DNA of 64,000 nucleotides from an uncultured Methanolobus sp. Lineage in GTDB: Archaea; Halobacteriota; Methanosarcinia; Methanosarcinales; Methanosarcinaceae. How positions within the stretch are numbered: position 1 is the stretch's first letter; each line of letters opens with the position of its first letter. Where the stretch lies: NCBI RefSeq assembly GCF_963667555.1, contig NZ_OY763421.1, positions 1,505,562-1,569,561 on the forward strand, given 5' to 3'. The notes beneath the pieces are model-generated. The model was not told the origin of the DNA, ran no database searches, and saw nothing but the letters and a program-made list of their open reading frames with translations. Shown here piece by piece: positions 27,547 through 38,084 of this stretch. The translations under genes were made by a program, and so were the position numbers.

Positions 27547-28860
27547 ATGGTCTATAAGAACATTATCTGTCCTGTTTGCGGAGGTTCATGTGACGACGTT
27601 CAGGTGAATCTGGATAAAGCAAACGGTACAATAGATGTCCAGAATGCATGTAAGATGGGTAACGCCAAGTTCCAGGAAGTCGTCAGCCATCACAGGCTCC
27701 TGAAACCAACCATCAGAGAGAATGGTAAGGTAAAGGACGTAAGCTGGGATGAAGCACTGGAAATGGCAGCAGACATTCTTGTAAATGCAAAGAAGCCATT
27801 CTTCTTCCTTGGAAGCGAGACATCCTGTGAAGCACAGGAAGTAGGTCTTCACATTGCAGAATACCTTGGCGGCCTTGCAGATTCAAATGCAACTATCTGC
27901 CACGGACCAACTGTAATGGGAATCCAGGAATCCGGTATGGTCGGAGCTACAGCCGGTCAGGCAAAGAACAGAGCCGACATGATCGTATACTGGGGCGTCA
28001 ATGCACTGGAATCCATGCCAAGACACATGTCAAGGTACGGTGTATTCCCAAGAGGTTACTGGACAAAGAGAGGAAGATTTGACAGGACAATGGTCACAGT
28101 GGACCCAAGGGTAACACCTACAGCCGCTGCAGCAGACCTGCACCTTCAGCTTAACCCTAACTCTGACTACGAGCTTCTCAGCGCAATGTTCACAATCCTG
28201 AACGGCAAAGAGCCACACCCATCTGTCGAAGAGATCACAGGAATTCCAATTTCAGTGATGAAGCAGACAGTTGAGATGATGAAGGAATCAAACTTCGTAG
28301 CTATCTACGTAGGTCTTGGTGTTTCATCCTCATACGGAAAACACAGAAACATTGAGATCGCACTGAACTTCGTCAAGGAAATGAACAACTACACCAAGTG
28401 TAACATCGGTGCTCTCAGAGGTCACTGTAACGTAGCAGGATTCAACCAGCTTGCATCCTACCTCTACGGATACCCATTCGGTCTTGACTTCACAAAGGGA
28501 TACCCAAGGTACAACCCTGGAGAGACAACCTGTGTGGACCTGCTCAGGGAGAAGGACGTTGACGCTGCATTTGTAATGTCAGCTGACCTTATGGACCACA
28601 TCCCGGCAGACAGTGCACAGTATCTTGCAGACATCCCAATGATCTGCCTTGATATTGCACCATGTCCATCAACCACAGCAGCAGATGTCGTTCTGCCTGG
28701 TGTAATTGATGCTATGGAATGTGACGGTACATTCTACAGGCTTGACAACGTGCCTGTATACTTTGAACCATTCACAGATTCCCCATTCCCTGAAACAAAG
28801 AGCAATGAGGACACCCTTAAGCAGCTCTTTGCAAAGGTAAAGGCCAAAAAGGAAGCATGA
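27547..28860 (+). CDS. fmdB: Formylmethanofuran dehydrogenase subunit B (catalytic, Mo/W-pterin)
   Basis: A 437-residue catalytic subunit that reduces CO2 to formate at a molybdenum or tungsten bis-pterin site. An N-terminal [4Fe-4S] motif is IICPVCGGSCDD with a further Cys in NACKMG. The metal ligand is Cys118 in ATICHGPT, the same residue number as in the characterised tungsten enzyme FwdB, so this is a Cys and not a selenocysteine form. The pterin-binding stretch VTVDPRVTPTAAAADLHLQL is present. Its ATG follows the fmdD stop after 1 bp, and its stop overlaps fdhD by 4 bp. Confidence 0.95.
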   Translation: MVYKNIICPVCGGSCDDVQVNLDKANGTIDVQNACKMGNAKFQEVVSHHRLLKPTIRENGKVKDVSWDEALEMAADILVNAKKPFFFLGSETSCEAQEVGLHIAEYLGGLADSNATICHGPTVMGIQESGMVGATAGQAKNRADMIVYWGVNALESMPRHMSRYGVFPRGYWTKRGRFDRTMVTVDPRVTPTAAAADLHLQLNPNSDYELLSAMFTILNGKEPHPSVEEITGIPISVMKQTVEMMKESNFVAIYVGLGVSSSYGKHRNIEIALNFVKEMNNYTKCNIGALRGHCNVAGFNQLASYLYGYPFGLDFTKGYPRYNPGETTCVDLLREKDVDAAFVMSADLMDHIPADSAQYLADIPMICLDIAPCPSTTAADVVLPGVIDAMECDGTFYRLDNVPVYFEPFTDSPFPETKSNEDTLKQLFAKVKAKKEA

Positions 28861-29678
28861 GTGAGCAACGGTACTCTGAAAGGAAAGGGAAGGATGAAAC
28901 CTTCCGCAAAGGTGAGGAAAATATTTCCTCTCCATTTTATGTCCCCTTAGAGTGCCTTGAGATCACTGAGAACAGTAAACAACACATTACTGTGGACGTT
29001 ATTGTCGAGGAAAAGTTCGAGCTTTTCGTGAATAACGTTCACGTAACTACTTTTTTTGCAAGTCCTTACGAACTTGAGGAGCTTGCTTTGGGATTTCTCG
29101 TCTGTGAGGGATTCATTGAACCTGACACACAGGTTGATTCAATAAAGATCGAAGACAAAGCTATTTTCTGTGAAATTAAGATCAACACTCCTGAACTGGA
29201 GGAACTAACGCATCTTGAAAGATGCGGGACAACATCATACCGCAAAGATGTTATCAAACACATTGATTCTGATACTAAATTCAGCACCGGTGCCATAATT
29301 CATGCAGTAGGACAACTAAAGGAAGTTGGAAGAATATGGCACAGCACCGGCGGTGCACATACTTCTATCATCTACAACAACCAGGGAGAAGTTCTCTATT
29401 TCTGCGAGGACGTGGGCAGAGCATGCTCTGTGGACAAGGTTGTAGGTAAAGCCCTGATGAACGGCATTGATCTTTCTGAATGCGCTCTGGCTACTACCGG
29501 CAGACTGGCATCTACCATGGTTTCTAAGGCTATGAATGCAGGCATTCCTCTTATTTCAAGTAAAGGCGCTACCGTAAGAGAATCAGTTGAGCTGGCTGAT
29601 AAGGCAGGAATGACATTGGTGGCTTTTGTGAGAGGGAAGAATCTGTATGTGTATGCAGGGGAAGAGAGAATTATCTGA
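28857..29678 (+). CDS. fdhD: FdhD-type sulfur carrier/sulfurtransferase for Mo/W enzymes
   Basis: A 273-residue FdhD family protein, coupled to fmdB by an ATGA overlap. Visible parts are YELEELALGFLVCEGFI, CEDVGRACSVDKVVGKAL and TTGRLASTMVSKA. In Escherichia coli FdhD a CxxC pair passes sulfur to the pterin cofactor of formate dehydrogenase. Here the corresponding loop is ERCGTTSYRK, with one Cys only. No formate dehydrogenase gene is near, and the coupling suggests FmdB is the client (inference). It is the last gene of the operon; a repeat element follows 12 bp later. Confidence 0.88.
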   Translation: MSEQRYSERKGKDETFRKGEENISSPFYVPLECLEITENSKQHITVDVIVEEKFELFVNNVHVTTFFASPYELEELALGFLVCEGFIEPDTQVDSIKIEDKAIFCEIKINTPELEELTHLERCGTTSYRKDVIKHIDSDTKFSTGAIIHAVGQLKEVGRIWHSTGGAHTSIIYNNQGEVLYFCEDVGRACSVDKVVGKALMNGIDLSECALATTGRLASTMVSKAMNAGIPLISSKGATVRESVELADKAGMTLVAFVRGKNLYVYAGEERII

Positions 29679-29689
29679 TGAAACCAGCC

Positions 29690-29841
29690 CGCCGAAGGCG
29701 GCACATTCCAATAATGTTATGCAGATATATTCGGAACATTGATGCAGGCTTGTGGAGAATTCTACATAATTCCTGAGAAAAAATACAGAGGGTTTGCAGA
29801 TTATTTTGTTTATTCTAATTGGAAAACGCCGGCTTCGCCGT
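29690..29841. repeat. MITE-like element, copy 1
   Basis: About 152 bp, homologous over its length to the copy at 49101-49242. The left end CCGCCGAAGGCGGC and the inverted right end match at about 11 of 14 positions. It shares with copy 2 the left block CGAAGGCGGCACATT and a right block around GCAGAT.ATTTTGTTT...CTAAT.GGAAA. Weaker similarity may continue about 30 bp beyond the right end. It contains no gene. Whether it is a miniature transposable element or a structured RNA repeat is open. Confidence 0.6.
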
Positions 29842-29942
29842 ACCCTTCGGGATTCATCCAGTTATTCATGACCGGTGACAAACCAGGTTGTAATACGATA
29901 ACAAAATAGCTACAAGCTGCTGGAAATAACCTATAAATCTAT

Positions 29943-29977
29943 CAAAAAAGAAAAAGCAAAATGAGAGCATTGCTCCC
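29943..29977 (-). terminator. Terminator of the poly-HAMP receptor gene
   Basis: On the minus strand, a hairpin GGGAGCAATGCTCTC is followed by a T-rich tract (CTTTTTCTTTTTT), 27 nt downstream of the receptor stop codon. Confidence 0.55.
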
Positions 29978-30003
29978 ATTTGTATTCTTATTCTTATTCT
30001 TAA

Positions 30004-33000
30004 TCAAACAAGTGCATCTTCTGAATATGAGTTAAATGCGTCATATTCTTCAGGAGAATCATCAAAATCTGAATTCTCATTGGTCGTTGCTGATGCACTT
30101 GCACAAACCTTATCTAAACGGAACCTTGAAACCACAGACTGCATCTGCGAAGCGATCTCTGCCAGCCCTTCGGCAGCTTTTGTGAGTTCATACAGGGAAG
30201 CCGTCTGTTCCTGAACAGAAGCGGAAGCCTCTTCTGCCCCGGCTGCGGACTCTTCTGAGATTGCAGACACTTCTTCAACGGAACTTGTAACCTGCTCTAT
30301 GGAAGCAGACTGTTCCTCCGCAGTCGCAGCAATTTCCTGAACCATCCTCACAATTGTGTTTCCTGCTTCGACAACTTCACCAATAGCACTTACGGACAGT
30401 TCAAGAGATTCAGCTCCGGTATCCACTTCCTCAGCACCTCTCTTCATAGATGAAACAGCATCCCTGGTTCCATTTTGCATCTGGGAGATCAGTTCTGCTA
30501 TCTGCTTGGCAGCATTGCCTGAATCCTCGGCGAGTTTTCTTACTTCATCTGCTACAACCGCAAACCCACGGCCATGCTCTCCTGCCCTTGCAGCCTCAAT
30601 GGCAGCATTAAGAGCAAGCAGGTTTGTCTGGTCTGCAATATTTGTGATCAGATTTACAATTTCACCGATCTGCTTAGATTTTTCATCAAGATCATAGATC
30701 ACATTGGAAGAATCTCCAACAGCAGACTTAATGCCCCTCATCTTAGATTTGAGGTCCGCAGACATCTTGCCAAGGTTCTGTATCAGATTATTGGATTGTA
30801 CTGCATTCTCTGCGGCTTTGCCTGAGTTAGAAGCAACTTCCTGAACAGTCAGGCTCATGTCACCCATTGCCTTTGATACCTCTTCATTTTTCTGGGATTG
30901 GACCTGTGTTCCTCTGGATATTTCAGTTACTGTTGTTGTTAGCTGTTCCGCAGAGGCCGATAACTGTTCACTGGATGATGACATCTGCTGTGCTGTGGCA
31001 GAAATGTACTCAGCATTTGAAGCCACAAGTGCAACAACCTCGTTCAGGGATACTCTGCAGTTCTCCACACCATCGGTCAACTGTACAAAATCACCAACTC
31101 CCTTTACCTTTACTTTTCTTGTCAGGTCATTGGAAGCCATTGAATCCAGAACTTCACATGAATCATTTATGATTGCCTGCAATGTTTCTCCAAATTCATC
31201 GAGTGTGTCATTTAACTGTTTAAAATCACCCTTTGCATCAATGCTGACCCTGCTATTGAGATCACCATCTGCATAAGCATGAATGACCCTTGAAGTTTCA
31301 TTGATCGGGCCAACAACTGCATCAAGACAATTATTGACACCATCAATTATCTTGCGATAATCACCCTGGTGCATGGAAGCATTTGCACGGGTACTTAGCT
31401 TACCATTTACTCCCGCATCTGCAAGCATATTAGCATCAGAAACCAGAGCGTTGATAGCATCGATACACTTGTTAAGGTCATCCTTGATCACATTAAAGTC
31501 ACCATAATACACATCGGTGATATGAGCAGGTACATCACCTTTGGAAATACGATCAACATAGTCCGCAGCAACATTGAGAGGATCGATAACAGCATCAAGG
31601 GTCTTGTTGACACCCTCGATGATAACACGATAATCTCCATGGTGTCGGGAAGCATCGGCACGGGTGCTTAGCTTACCTTCAACGGCAGCAGCAGAAAGCA
31701 TATTAGCATCTGCGATAAGTGCGTTGATGGCATCAATACACTGGTTAAGATTGTCCTTTATCTCGTTGAAGTCACCATAATACTCATCAGTGATCTTTTC
31801 AGGGATATCTCCCTTTGATAGTCTATCAATGTATTCCGCAGAAACATTAAGAGGACCAATAACAGCATCAAGAGTGTTATTGACACCTTTGATGATAGCA
31901 CGGTAATCACCATTGTGCTTTGAATCTTCGGCGCGCGTGTCGAGTCTGCCTTCCACAGCTGCTTCTGCAAGCATATTGGCATCGGAGATAAGTGAATTGA
32001 TAGCATCTATGCACTTGTTAAGGTCATCCTTGATCTCATTGAAATCGCCGCGATATTCATCAGTAATATGCTCCGGAATATCACCTTTGGAAATACGGTC
32101 AACATAGTCCGCGGCCACATTCAAGGGATCGATTACAGCATCAAGAGTATTATTGACACCTTTGATAATGGCACGGAAATCACCCTGATGCATGGTTTCA
32201 TCGGCGCGTGTGTCGAGCCTGCCTTCTACTGCTGCTTCTGCAAGCATGTTGGCATCATTTATCATGGCGTTGATGGCATCGATACACTGGTTAAGGTTAT
32301 CCTTGATAGCACCGAAATCACCATTGTACTCATCAGTGATACGCTCAGGAATGTTTCCATGTGCTATATTATCAACATAGTCTGCGGCCATATTCAGAGG
32401 ACCGATAACAGCATCAAGAGTATTATTGACACCATCTATGATAGCACGGTAATCACCATCATGTCTGGAAGCATCAGCACGGGTAGCAAGTTTACCTTCT
32501 ACTGCCGCTGCGGAAAGCATATTGGCATCGGCAACAAGGGAATTTACAGCATCAATACACTGGTTCAGGTTATCTTTGATAGCATTGAAATCCCCATGAT
32601 ATTCATCGGTTATTTGTGGCGGGATATCTCCATGAGCTATACTTTCAACATACTCTGCAGCCATGTTCAAAGGCTCAATGACAGCATCAAGAGTATCATT
32701 GACACCTTCGATGATAACACGATAATCTCCATCATGTCTGGAAGCATCAGCACGGGTGCTGAGTTTACCTTCAACAGCAGCGGCAGAAAGCATATTCGCG
32801 TCTGAAATAAGTGCGTTAATTGCATCGATACATTGGTTAAGGTTGTTCTTGATAGTGTTGAAGTCTCCGTTGTAATCATCGGTGATCTTTTCAGGAATAT
32901 CCCCTCTTGCAATTGAATCAACATAATCTGCGGCCATATTCAGAGGAACGATAACAGCATCAAGAGTATTGTTAACACCCTCTATTATAGTACGATAATC

Positions 33001-34587
33001 ACCACTGTGTTTTGCAGCATCGGCACGGGTAGCAAGCTTACCTTCAACAGCCGCATCAGCTAACATGTTTGCATCAGCTATCATAGCATTTATCGCATCT
33101 ATACATGTATTGAGGTTGTCTTTTATTGTGTTGAAGTCACCGTTGTAGCTATCAGTGATCTTCTCAGGCATGTCACCTTTTGATATACGGTCAACATAGT
33201 CGGCAGCTATATTCAATGGATTGATAACTGCATCCAGTGTATCATTCACACCTTCCATAATCCTGCGATAGTCACCATTGTGCCCCGAGGAATCTGCACG
33301 AACATCAAGTCTGCCCTCAACAGCTGCATTACATAGCATATCGGCATCATTGACCAGGGCATCTATAGAATCAATACACTGATTTAGGCTATTCTTGATC
33401 TTATTGAAATCACCATTATACTCTGCGGTAATTCTAGGTGGAATGTCGCCTTCCGAAATTTGATAAATATAATCTGCAGCCTTGTTCAATGGACTGATGA
33501 TGGCATCTAATATCTGGTTGACACCAACAACAATATCCCTGAACTCTTCATTTATCTTTTCTTCATCGGCGCGGGTTTCAAGTTCACCTGCAACGGCGGC
33601 ATCCGAAAGATGATGGACTTCGTCAACTATGGATTTTACAATAGAGTGAACGTGATTTGACATGAACAGGCCAATGATCAGACTTATCAGTACAGATAGT
33701 CCCAGACCTATTACTGATATTATCAGAATATTGCTGCTGGCCTGTTTGGCAACTGCCATGACACCGGCAAGAGATACCAGTGATTTTATGTAGCCCTTTG
33801 TTGCACCTGTATAATCCTTGAAAGGTGTCAGTACCACCAGATAATTACCGTCATCCGATGTGAAAGATATGCTTTCTCCCTGACTCAGTACACTCAACTG
33901 TTCCTCAGTCACTGTGATGGGATCGCTTTCATTTGTTGCTGCAAGCAATCCATTACTGGCCGAATCCCATGAAACGCTCTCCTCGTCAGGAAAACTGTAT
34001 ATGTAATACTCGCCGGGATAGTCTGCCTGCAGCTGGGAAAGGAAATGCTCATCAAAACCCAGTCCATACTCCACAGAACCGATATGAACACCTTCATAGA
34101 CAAGCGGGGTTACAACCCTGAAACCGTAACCGCCTTTTCCTTCTTCAAGACCGCTGATAGTCTTCATCTGCGAGTTTGCTTCGTTCACTGTAAACCTGAA
34201 TGAGGAAAGATCATCCCCATACTTTTCGGGATTGTGCAACCTGAGAAATGAGGTAGAGTCCGGCAGATGGAACTGGAATTGCTCCACACCTCTTTCTGAA
34301 AGATCTTCATATATAGGAAGGAGCAAAGCTGTAAGTCCTTCCCGGTCCCTTTCAGCGAAGAGTTTCAGTACATCCTGGTTCTGGGAAACAGGAATTAAAG
34401 AAGTAGCAACCGTTTCCAGTTGCATTTCAAGCCTGGTGTTAATACTTTTCTCTACCTGTAAAGCAAGCTCCTGCTTTTGATTCTCTATAAGGAATTCCTG
34501 GTTTTTAGTGCCCTGCACTGCAAAAATACCTATCATTACAATTGAAAGTGCAAGAAAGGAAACAATGATTTTGGTTTTAAGATTCAT
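30004..34587 (-). CDS. Giant methyl-accepting chemotaxis protein with poly-HAMP array
   Basis: About 1527 residues. An N-terminal transmembrane helix (about 5-25) is followed by an extracellular Cache-like sensor to about 275 and a second transmembrane helix at about 285-310. Then come eight tandem 91-residue units (about 346-1073), each containing two HAMP-like helical pairs (consensus features [47 protein letters not shown]). A ninth, diverged unit follows. The cytoplasmic MCP domain has the conserved tip [20 protein letters not shown] and [16 protein letters not shown] near 1320-1350. ATG 34587 is preferred to GTG 34605 because the signal helix starts there. No che genes are in the window. 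The HAMP array would set the tip far from the membrane. Confidence 0.92.
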   Translation of the reverse strand: MNLKTKIIVSFLALSIVMIGIFAVQGTKNQEFLIENQKQELALQVEKSINTRLEMQLETVATSLIPVSQNQDVLKLFAERDREGLTALLLPIYEDLSERGVEQFQFHLPDSTSFLRLHNPEKYGDDLSSFRFTVNEANSQMKTISGLEEGKGGYGFRVVTPLVYEGVHIGSVEYGLGFDEHFLSQLQADYPGEYYIYSFPDEESVSWDSASNGLLAATNESDPITVTEEQLSVLSQGESISFTSDDGNYLVVLTPFKDYTGATKGYIKSLVSLAGVMAVAKQASSNILIISVIGLGLSVLISLIIGLFMSNHVHSIVKSIVDEVHHLSDAAVAGELETRADEEKINEEFRDIVVGVNQILDAIISPLNKAADYIYQISEGDIPPRITAEYNGDFNKIKNSLNQCIDSIDALVNDADMLCNAAVEGRLDVRADSSGHNGDYRRIMEGVNDTLDAVINPLNIAADYVDRISKGDMPEKITDSYNGDFNTIKDNLNTCIDAINAMIADANMLADAAVEGKLATRADAAKHSGDYRTIIEGVNNTLDAVIVPLNMAADYVDSIARGDIPEKITDDYNGDFNTIKNNLNQCIDAINALISDANMLSAAAVEGKLSTRADASRHDGDYRVIIEGVNDTLDAVIEPLNMAAEYVESIAHGDIPPQITDEYHGDFNAIKDNLNQCIDAVNSLVADANMLSAAAVEGKLATRADASRHDGDYRAIIDGVNNTLDAVIGPLNMAADYVDNIAHGNIPERITDEYNGDFGAIKDNLNQCIDAINAMINDANMLAEAAVEGRLDTRADETMHQGDFRAIIKGVNNTLDAVIDPLNVAADYVDRISKGDIPEHITDEYRGDFNEIKDDLNKCIDAINSLISDANMLAEAAVEGRLDTRAEDSKHNGDYRAIIKGVNNTLDAVIGPLNVSAEYIDRLSKGDIPEKITDEYYGDFNEIKDNLNQCIDAINALIADANMLSAAAVEGKLSTRADASRHHGDYRVIIEGVNKTLDAVIDPLNVAADYVDRISKGDVPAHITDVYYGDFNVIKDDLNKCIDAINALVSDANMLADAGVNGKLSTRANASMHQGDYRKIIDGVNNCLDAVVGPINETSRVIHAYADGDLNSRVSIDAKGDFKQLNDTLDEFGETLQAIINDSCEVLDSMASNDLTRKVKVKGVGDFVQLTDGVENCRVSLNEVVALVASNAEYISATAQQMSSSSEQLSASAEQLTTTVTEISRGTQVQSQKNEEVSKAMGDMSLTVQEVASNSGKAAENAVQSNNLIQNLGKMSADLKSKMRGIKSAVGDSSNVIYDLDEKSKQIGEIVNLITNIADQTNLLALNAAIEAARAGEHGRGFAVVADEVRKLAEDSGNAAKQIAELISQMQNGTRDAVSSMKRGAEEVDTGAESLELSVSAIGEVVEAGNTIVRMVQEIAATAEEQSASIEQVTSSVEEVSAISEESAAGAEEASASVQEQTASLYELTKAAEGLAEIASQMQSVVSRFRLDKVCASASATTNENSDFDDSPEEYDAFNSYSEDALV
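31368..33551 (-). repeat. Eight tandem 273-bp coding repeats (poly-HAMP units)
   Basis: Phrases such as GATAACACGATAATCTCCAT and CATCAAGAGTATTATTGACA recur every 273 bp, in frame with the receptor gene. Units are similar but not identical. Neighbours such as units 3 and 4 are closest, and the first and last are most diverged, which fits growth by unequal exchange from the middle. Confidence 0.85.
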
Positions 34588-34688
34588 AAATACACACGCC
34601 CACACAGATATTGATTGAAAATAATAGCGCTATTATTCACACATATGCGCAACAGTTACCCAGTTGTAATAAATATTCGGCTAAAAAT

Positions 34689-34701
34689 ATATAAACTCAA
34701 T
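34689..34701 (-). promoter_or_regulatory. BRE/TATA sequence of the receptor gene, shared with the tubulin-GTPase operon
   Basis: The minus strand reads ATTGAGTTTATAT, 102 nt upstream of the receptor ATG. The identical 13-mer lies at 42067-42079, upstream of the four-gene operon. The rest of 34588-34826 (239 bp) has no gene. Confidence 0.45.
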
Positions 34702-34826
34702 GGTGATATATTAACGATAACTTTTTGCAAAAATAAAAAGATAAAAATAGAAATTACAATTGATACATGGTTGTGAACAATAAAAAAGCCCAGGACCGCT
34801 GAGAAAAAAAGAAAATAACTACCACA

Positions 34827-36617
34827 TCATCCTACTGTCACAGAACCTAATCCCTTGTTTTCAGAAGAAGGTGAACTCTCATTTGCAATTTTTGATGCTG
34901 AACTTTCATTGGACTCATTAACTGATGAATTGTCCATAGACCCTTCCATTATGATTGGAGTTTCAGATACATTTTCTGATACATTCACAGAATCATTCAT
35001 AATACTCAGATTGGCCTGGCCAGTTGAATTACCATCAACTGAAGAGTTGTTCCCTCCAGTAAGGTTGGCCAAAACAGCCATTGGTCCACCCTGAGTAAAT
35101 ACATACGCAATTCCTGCAATCAATATCATTGCAGCTATTGCATATGTGGCCATTGTTATCATATTCTGCTTTTTTCTCTTTAGAGCCCTTTGTTTAGCAA
35201 CAACATAATTCGTATTGAAATACCTGTCAAGGTTTTCAGCTTCGATGCCTGTCAACTCAGAAGAAAGATCATGGGCACGTAATTCTGTACTTAGATATTC
35301 TACCAGGATCTTTCCTCCAGAAGAAGGAGGATTTTTGACATTATTACCTATTATTTTAAGCAGAACTACCAATTTATCCTTGTCATAAGAGGACAGGACA
35401 GCAGCCACATTTTTACTGAATTTTTCACCGCCATAGTCCCCGCGTGTGAATCCGAGACTGCAGAGAGCCTCTAATAGATCAACATCTTCACTTGCATATA
35501 TTCTGCGAATGGTATCTTTTATTACATAACTCCACAAACATTTGCTTTTAAGAAGAGCAATATCAAGTTGTTTTTTTACTTTCGCATTCTTTATCCTTTC
35601 AAAAAGGTTTTTTAGCGTCTCATCCTCACCCATGTGTGAAAAAACAACATTTGGAGAGGAAAGATGTCTACTATATGCTAAAATGATATTTGCAACAGTA
35701 ACTTCATTTTTAATTGGCATTTGTTTTATCAGGGAGGATCTTTCTTTGAATATCTGTATTAACGTAGGAACATCATCTTTGTATAGTTCAAATAAAGTAT
35801 ACAGAGATTCACCCGTTCCAAAAATATCCAGAATATCCCAGATATAGAATCTGAAAGCGAAATTCTTTACATTTAACGAAAGACTACTACGGTCATTACC
35901 TTGCAGAGAAGCTTTTATATTACTCGCATGTTCTTTGAAAGCCCTGGGAAGTAATATGTAGTATCCACTATAATGCGGAGCAAATTTCCATTTAAGAGCA
36001 TGTTCATCCAGTTCAAAATCCGGATTCGGTTCAATGGGACAAATGGAGATATCGCTTTCATACGGATACTGGGAAGCCATGAATTTAAGGTCGGATGCAA
36101 GGGAATCACCTATTGTTGCAAAGATATTACTGATCAATGAAACTGCATTTACCGCACTTGATGATTTGATAGAAACTGCTTCGTTAGCAAGTAATTTACC
36201 GTAGACATATTCCACCATGGTCTCATCGGCAGTGTGATCCTGCAATTTCGAAAAGTCATTTATGTCGTGTTCTTCCCACAGACCTACAACTCTGTAATCC
36301 AGTTTCTGTAACTGGGATATAGCAGAAGGAACTGTTTCATAGAACTGTGTGATAAGAGCCGATTCATGGCCTTTGTAATCTGAATACTTACCGACACACA
36401 CAATTCTTTCTTCCCTGCCACCTACTTCTTCAACCATGACACTGCAGCCAAGTACCAGAGTACTGGTATTATGCAGCAGTTCAAAGTAAAGAGCATTCCT
36501 TTTGGAATCTATCTGCTTTGCCAGGTTGCTGTATTCGTTAGAATAAACTTCCCCATCTCCACTCAGGAGCTTACCGGTGGAGTTGTAAACATAAAAATCA
36601 GAAGCCAAACTTTGCAA
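34827..36617 (-). CDS. Single-pass membrane protein of the tubulin/GTPase operon
   Basis: About 596 residues, family not recognised. About 490 residues lie before one transmembrane helix (MATYAIAAMILIAGIAYVF). An 85-residue Ser/Asn-rich tail follows with about ten N-glycosylation sequons (NLT, NSS, NST, NLS, NDS, NVS, NES). This predicts a large cytoplasmic domain and a glycosylated outside tail. The first part (FYVYNSTGKLLSGDGEVYS) looks like an alpha/beta domain; the rest is mostly helical. The longer frame from 36674 overlaps the upstream gene by 77 bp. GGAGGGTGG lies just before TTG 36617 (TTG 36605 is an alternative), giving translational coupling with the GTPase gene. It is the last gene of the operon; a T-rich tract follows at 34803-34814. 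Confidence 0.8.
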   Translation of the reverse strand: MQSLASDFYVYNSTGKLLSGDGEVYSNEYSNLAKQIDSKRNALYFELLHNTSTLVLGCSVMVEEVGGREERIVCVGKYSDYKGHESALITQFYETVPSAISQLQKLDYRVVGLWEEHDINDFSKLQDHTADETMVEYVYGKLLANEAVSIKSSSAVNAVSLISNIFATIGDSLASDLKFMASQYPYESDISICPIEPNPDFELDEHALKWKFAPHYSGYYILLPRAFKEHASNIKASLQGNDRSSLSLNVKNFAFRFYIWDILDIFGTGESLYTLFELYKDDVPTLIQIFKERSSLIKQMPIKNEVTVANIILAYSRHLSSPNVVFSHMGEDETLKNLFERIKNAKVKKQLDIALLKSKCLWSYVIKDTIRRIYASEDVDLLEALCSLGFTRGDYGGEKFSKNVAAVLSSYDKDKLVVLLKIIGNNVKNPPSSGGKILVEYLSTELRAHDLSSELTGIEAENLDRYFNTNYVVAKQRALKRKKQNMITMATYAIAAMILIAGIAYVFTQGGPMAVLANLTGGNNSSVDGNSTGQANLSIMNDSVNVSENVSETPIIMEGSMDNSSVNESNESSASKIANESSPSSENKGLGSVTVG

Positions 36618-38049
36618 TTTGTTCCACCCTCCATGGATAAATATTTTTAATTGTTTCTTCTTGCTGGTCAACATTCTTCAGAGCATTTGCACTGACAGCA
36701 TAGAAATGAATAGGTCCTTTCGTAGCACGATGTTGGATCTCTTTGAAAGTATCGATCTCTGTTAACATGCCAAAGATCTCTTTTTCAATATTGAGAGCAT
36801 CCCTTGAATTGTCCATCACATCTGTAATGTTCTTTATTTTGTCAGCTTTTGTGACAACAATAGCATAGGATTTGCCGTCACCAAGCATTTCCATTATCCT
36901 TGAATACTGACCAAACAAACGGGTTAGCTGGCTTGCACCATCCTCATGATAAGAAACAATATGCTCACCATCTACCAGAAATACAACTTTCCCGGCATTT
37001 TCAAGTTTCTTATAAACATGAGCCAGAACAAGTTGATCAAGGATATAAACAACATCATCCGGATGAGTATTTTTCAGCTCCTCAATGAATTCATGACTGC
37101 CGATCTTACTACCTAAAGCATCTTTATCAAGTTCAGGAATTTGTTTGCTTATTTCCAGAATTGCCTTGAAATATCCGTCTTTGGTCAGGTTCTCAGTAAA
37201 CTCCCCACCATAATCCACAAAAGAGAATTCAATGGGCTTTATTGCCTTTTTCCCCATCAGGGTATACATGGTCAGATCAGTCTTCTGGTTACTTTTTGGC
37301 TGTTTCCCGTTCTTCAGTTCAGCCAGCATGTTCTCAATCCTGTAATAATCCTCTTCCCTTGATGAGGAAATGATAGTCTCACTCCTGCGACCATTATAAT
37401 AATGGACGAACTGGTTATACAGGGCGAGCAACAGAAGGGTCTTTCCTGATTTGGAAGGACCATAGACAAAGACATCAGAAGCCTTGATACCATGTACGAA
37501 CTTCATCAGCAGTGCATGAAGGATCATCAGGGCAAAGAAACTCAGTAATATCATGAAAAGGTCATTTGAACCTGAAAGCATATACTGAGGTATTTCCCTC
37601 ATATCTTCTTCAGAAACCAATTTTATGAATATCACAAACAGATAGACCATCATTCCAACAAAGAATAATTTTAGAAATGAACGTGTCCTCTTTGCAACAA
37701 TATCAAAACGGTTGTTCATGAATGCATGCAATATGAAACCTACACCGGCAACTAAACCAGGAACAAGACCATCCAGTCTCAGTATATTGTCCTGTGCCCA
37801 GAAAAAGTAAAGGTATGGTAAAAAAGCTGCCAGTAATAGCTGCCCTCCAAACCTGGACCTTTCCTCAAATAGCATCCCTATGCCACTTGAAATGAACAAA
37901 GCTATGAAAAAGCTCAACAGTACAGCTATGTACCACGCCAATGACGCAACTATCTGCTCACTGGTTGCAGACAAAAAACCTATTGATAAGGCTAAGCATA
38001 GCAAAAAAATAATTGGGTTAAATAGGTTGAGTTTCCCCCGTACCCTCAT
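36598..38049 (-). CDS. Polytopic membrane protein with cytoplasmic TRAFAC-like GTPase domain
   Basis: A 483-residue protein. Residues 1-185 contain about five to six hydrophobic helices (for example around 11-29, 35-58, 68-84, 92-110, 126-144, 163-183). Residues about 190-483 are a GTPase domain: G1 GPSKSGKT at 197-204, G3 DYGGE at 279-283, G4 TKAD at 400-403 and G5-like VSAN at 452-455. A helical insertion of about 70 residues lies between G3 and G4. The layout recalls the signal-recognition-particle-receptor-beta/Arf-like group and the GTPases of bacterial conflict operons, but I cannot assign a named family. It begins 35 bp after the tubulin-like gene. Confidence 0.82.
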   Translation of the reverse strand: MRVRGKLNLFNPIIFLLCLALSIGFLSATSEQIVASLAWYIAVLLSFFIALFISSGIGMLFEERSRFGGQLLLAAFLPYLYFFWAQDNILRLDGLVPGLVAGVGFILHAFMNNRFDIVAKRTRSFLKLFFVGMMVYLFVIFIKLVSEEDMREIPQYMLSGSNDLFMILLSFFALMILHALLMKFVHGIKASDVFVYGPSKSGKTLLLLALYNQFVHYYNGRRSETIISSSREEDYYRIENMLAELKNGKQPKSNQKTDLTMYTLMGKKAIKPIEFSFVDYGGEFTENLTKDGYFKAILEISKQIPELDKDALGSKIGSHEFIEELKNTHPDDVVYILDQLVLAHVYKKLENAGKVVFLVDGEHIVSYHEDGASQLTRLFGQYSRIMEMLGDGKSYAIVVTKADKIKNITDVMDNSRDALNIEKEIFGMLTEIDTFKEIQHRATKGPIHFYAVSANALKNVDQQEETIKNIYPWRVEQIAKFGF

Positions 38050-38084
38050 AATTCCACCTTTTTTACAATTTTCTTAGCCAGCTT

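Noticed and set aside
31368..33551. Regular repeats every 273 bp, possible CRISPR-like or satellite array
   Set aside because: The period is far too long for CRISPR, and the repeats are in frame within one continuous receptor gene with clear HAMP-like protein units.
34827..36674. Longer frame of the last operon gene starting at 36674
   Set aside because: It would overlap the GTPase gene by 77 bp, while GGAGGGTGG sits just before TTG 36617.
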